This document shows, piece by piece, positions 6,138-6,183 of a DNA stretch of 6,183 nt (its first letter is position 1; each line of letters opens with the position of its first letter). The position numbers were made by a program, and so were the translations under genes. The notes beneath the pieces are model-generated. The model was given only the letters and a program-made list of their open reading frames with translations, searched no databases and was not told where the DNA came from. Source of the DNA: Candidatus Kapaibacterium sp. (lineage in GTDB: Bacteria > Bacteroidota > Ignavibacteria > Kapaibacteriales > UBA2268); the NCBI GenBank assembly GCA_027858275.1, contig JAQIDA010000199.1, positions 1-6,183 of the forward strand, in the 5' to 3' direction.

Positions 6138-6183
6138 ATATTTAATTTCTCTCTTTTGATTGTTATTTGTGTTTGTTGTAAAT

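Noticed and set aside
1..6183. A defence system, CRISPR array or mobile element
   Set aside because: No short regularly spaced repeats, transposase, integrase, nuclease or toxin-antitoxin pair is visible on either strand.

Overview
All genes in this window lie on the minus strand, so they read from high to low coordinates. The DNA is AT-rich. Two gene starts are preceded by the same 10-mer, TATATATTTG, which contains a perfect match to the Bacteroidota-type -7 promoter box (TAnnTTTG). Together with the protein content (a long TraB/GumN exported protein, a TPR protein with an FGGD motif, a beta-rich lipoprotein), this suggests a member of Bacteroidota or a close FCB-group relative. No single marker fixes the lineage, so this is an inference.

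In transcription order the layout is as follows. (1) 6137-5934 is a 67-residue cysteine-rich protein of the DUF6485 type. (2) After a 90-bp gap holding a promoter candidate, 5843-5058 encodes an exported TPR-like protein of 261 residues. (3) 27 bp further on, 5030-2790 encodes an exported TraB/GumN-domain protein with a long extension of PsbP-like repeats. (4) 2769-1378 is an open frame of HEAT-like helices that starts, in a different frame, just past the stop of gene 3. (5) A bulged hairpin followed by five T residues (1360-1320) ends this transcript. (6) After an intergenic region with an inverted repeat and a second copy of the promoter 10-mer, 1209-1 encodes the first 403 residues of a lipoprotein that runs off the window.

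The main observation is that frames 3 and 4 appear to be one gene of about 1,217 codons broken by a -1 frame change. The third PsbP-like repeat stops unfinished at the end of frame 3. Its missing last strands and its FFDS helix are found at the start of frame 4, and the IKEG residues just before frame 4's first start codon match IKKG at the same place in repeat 2. A run of six A residues (2804-2799, minus strand) sits at the only part of the junction where the frames can be joined. The window cannot tell whether this is a sequencing or assembly error, a real disabling mutation, or recoding at the A run.

Genes 2 and 3 probably form one transcription unit making exported proteins, with metal-dependent peptidase-like residues kept in the TraB domain. 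The substrate and pathway are not visible from the sequence. I see no mobile element, CRISPR array, tRNA or rRNA, and no stretch of 300 bases without a gene.
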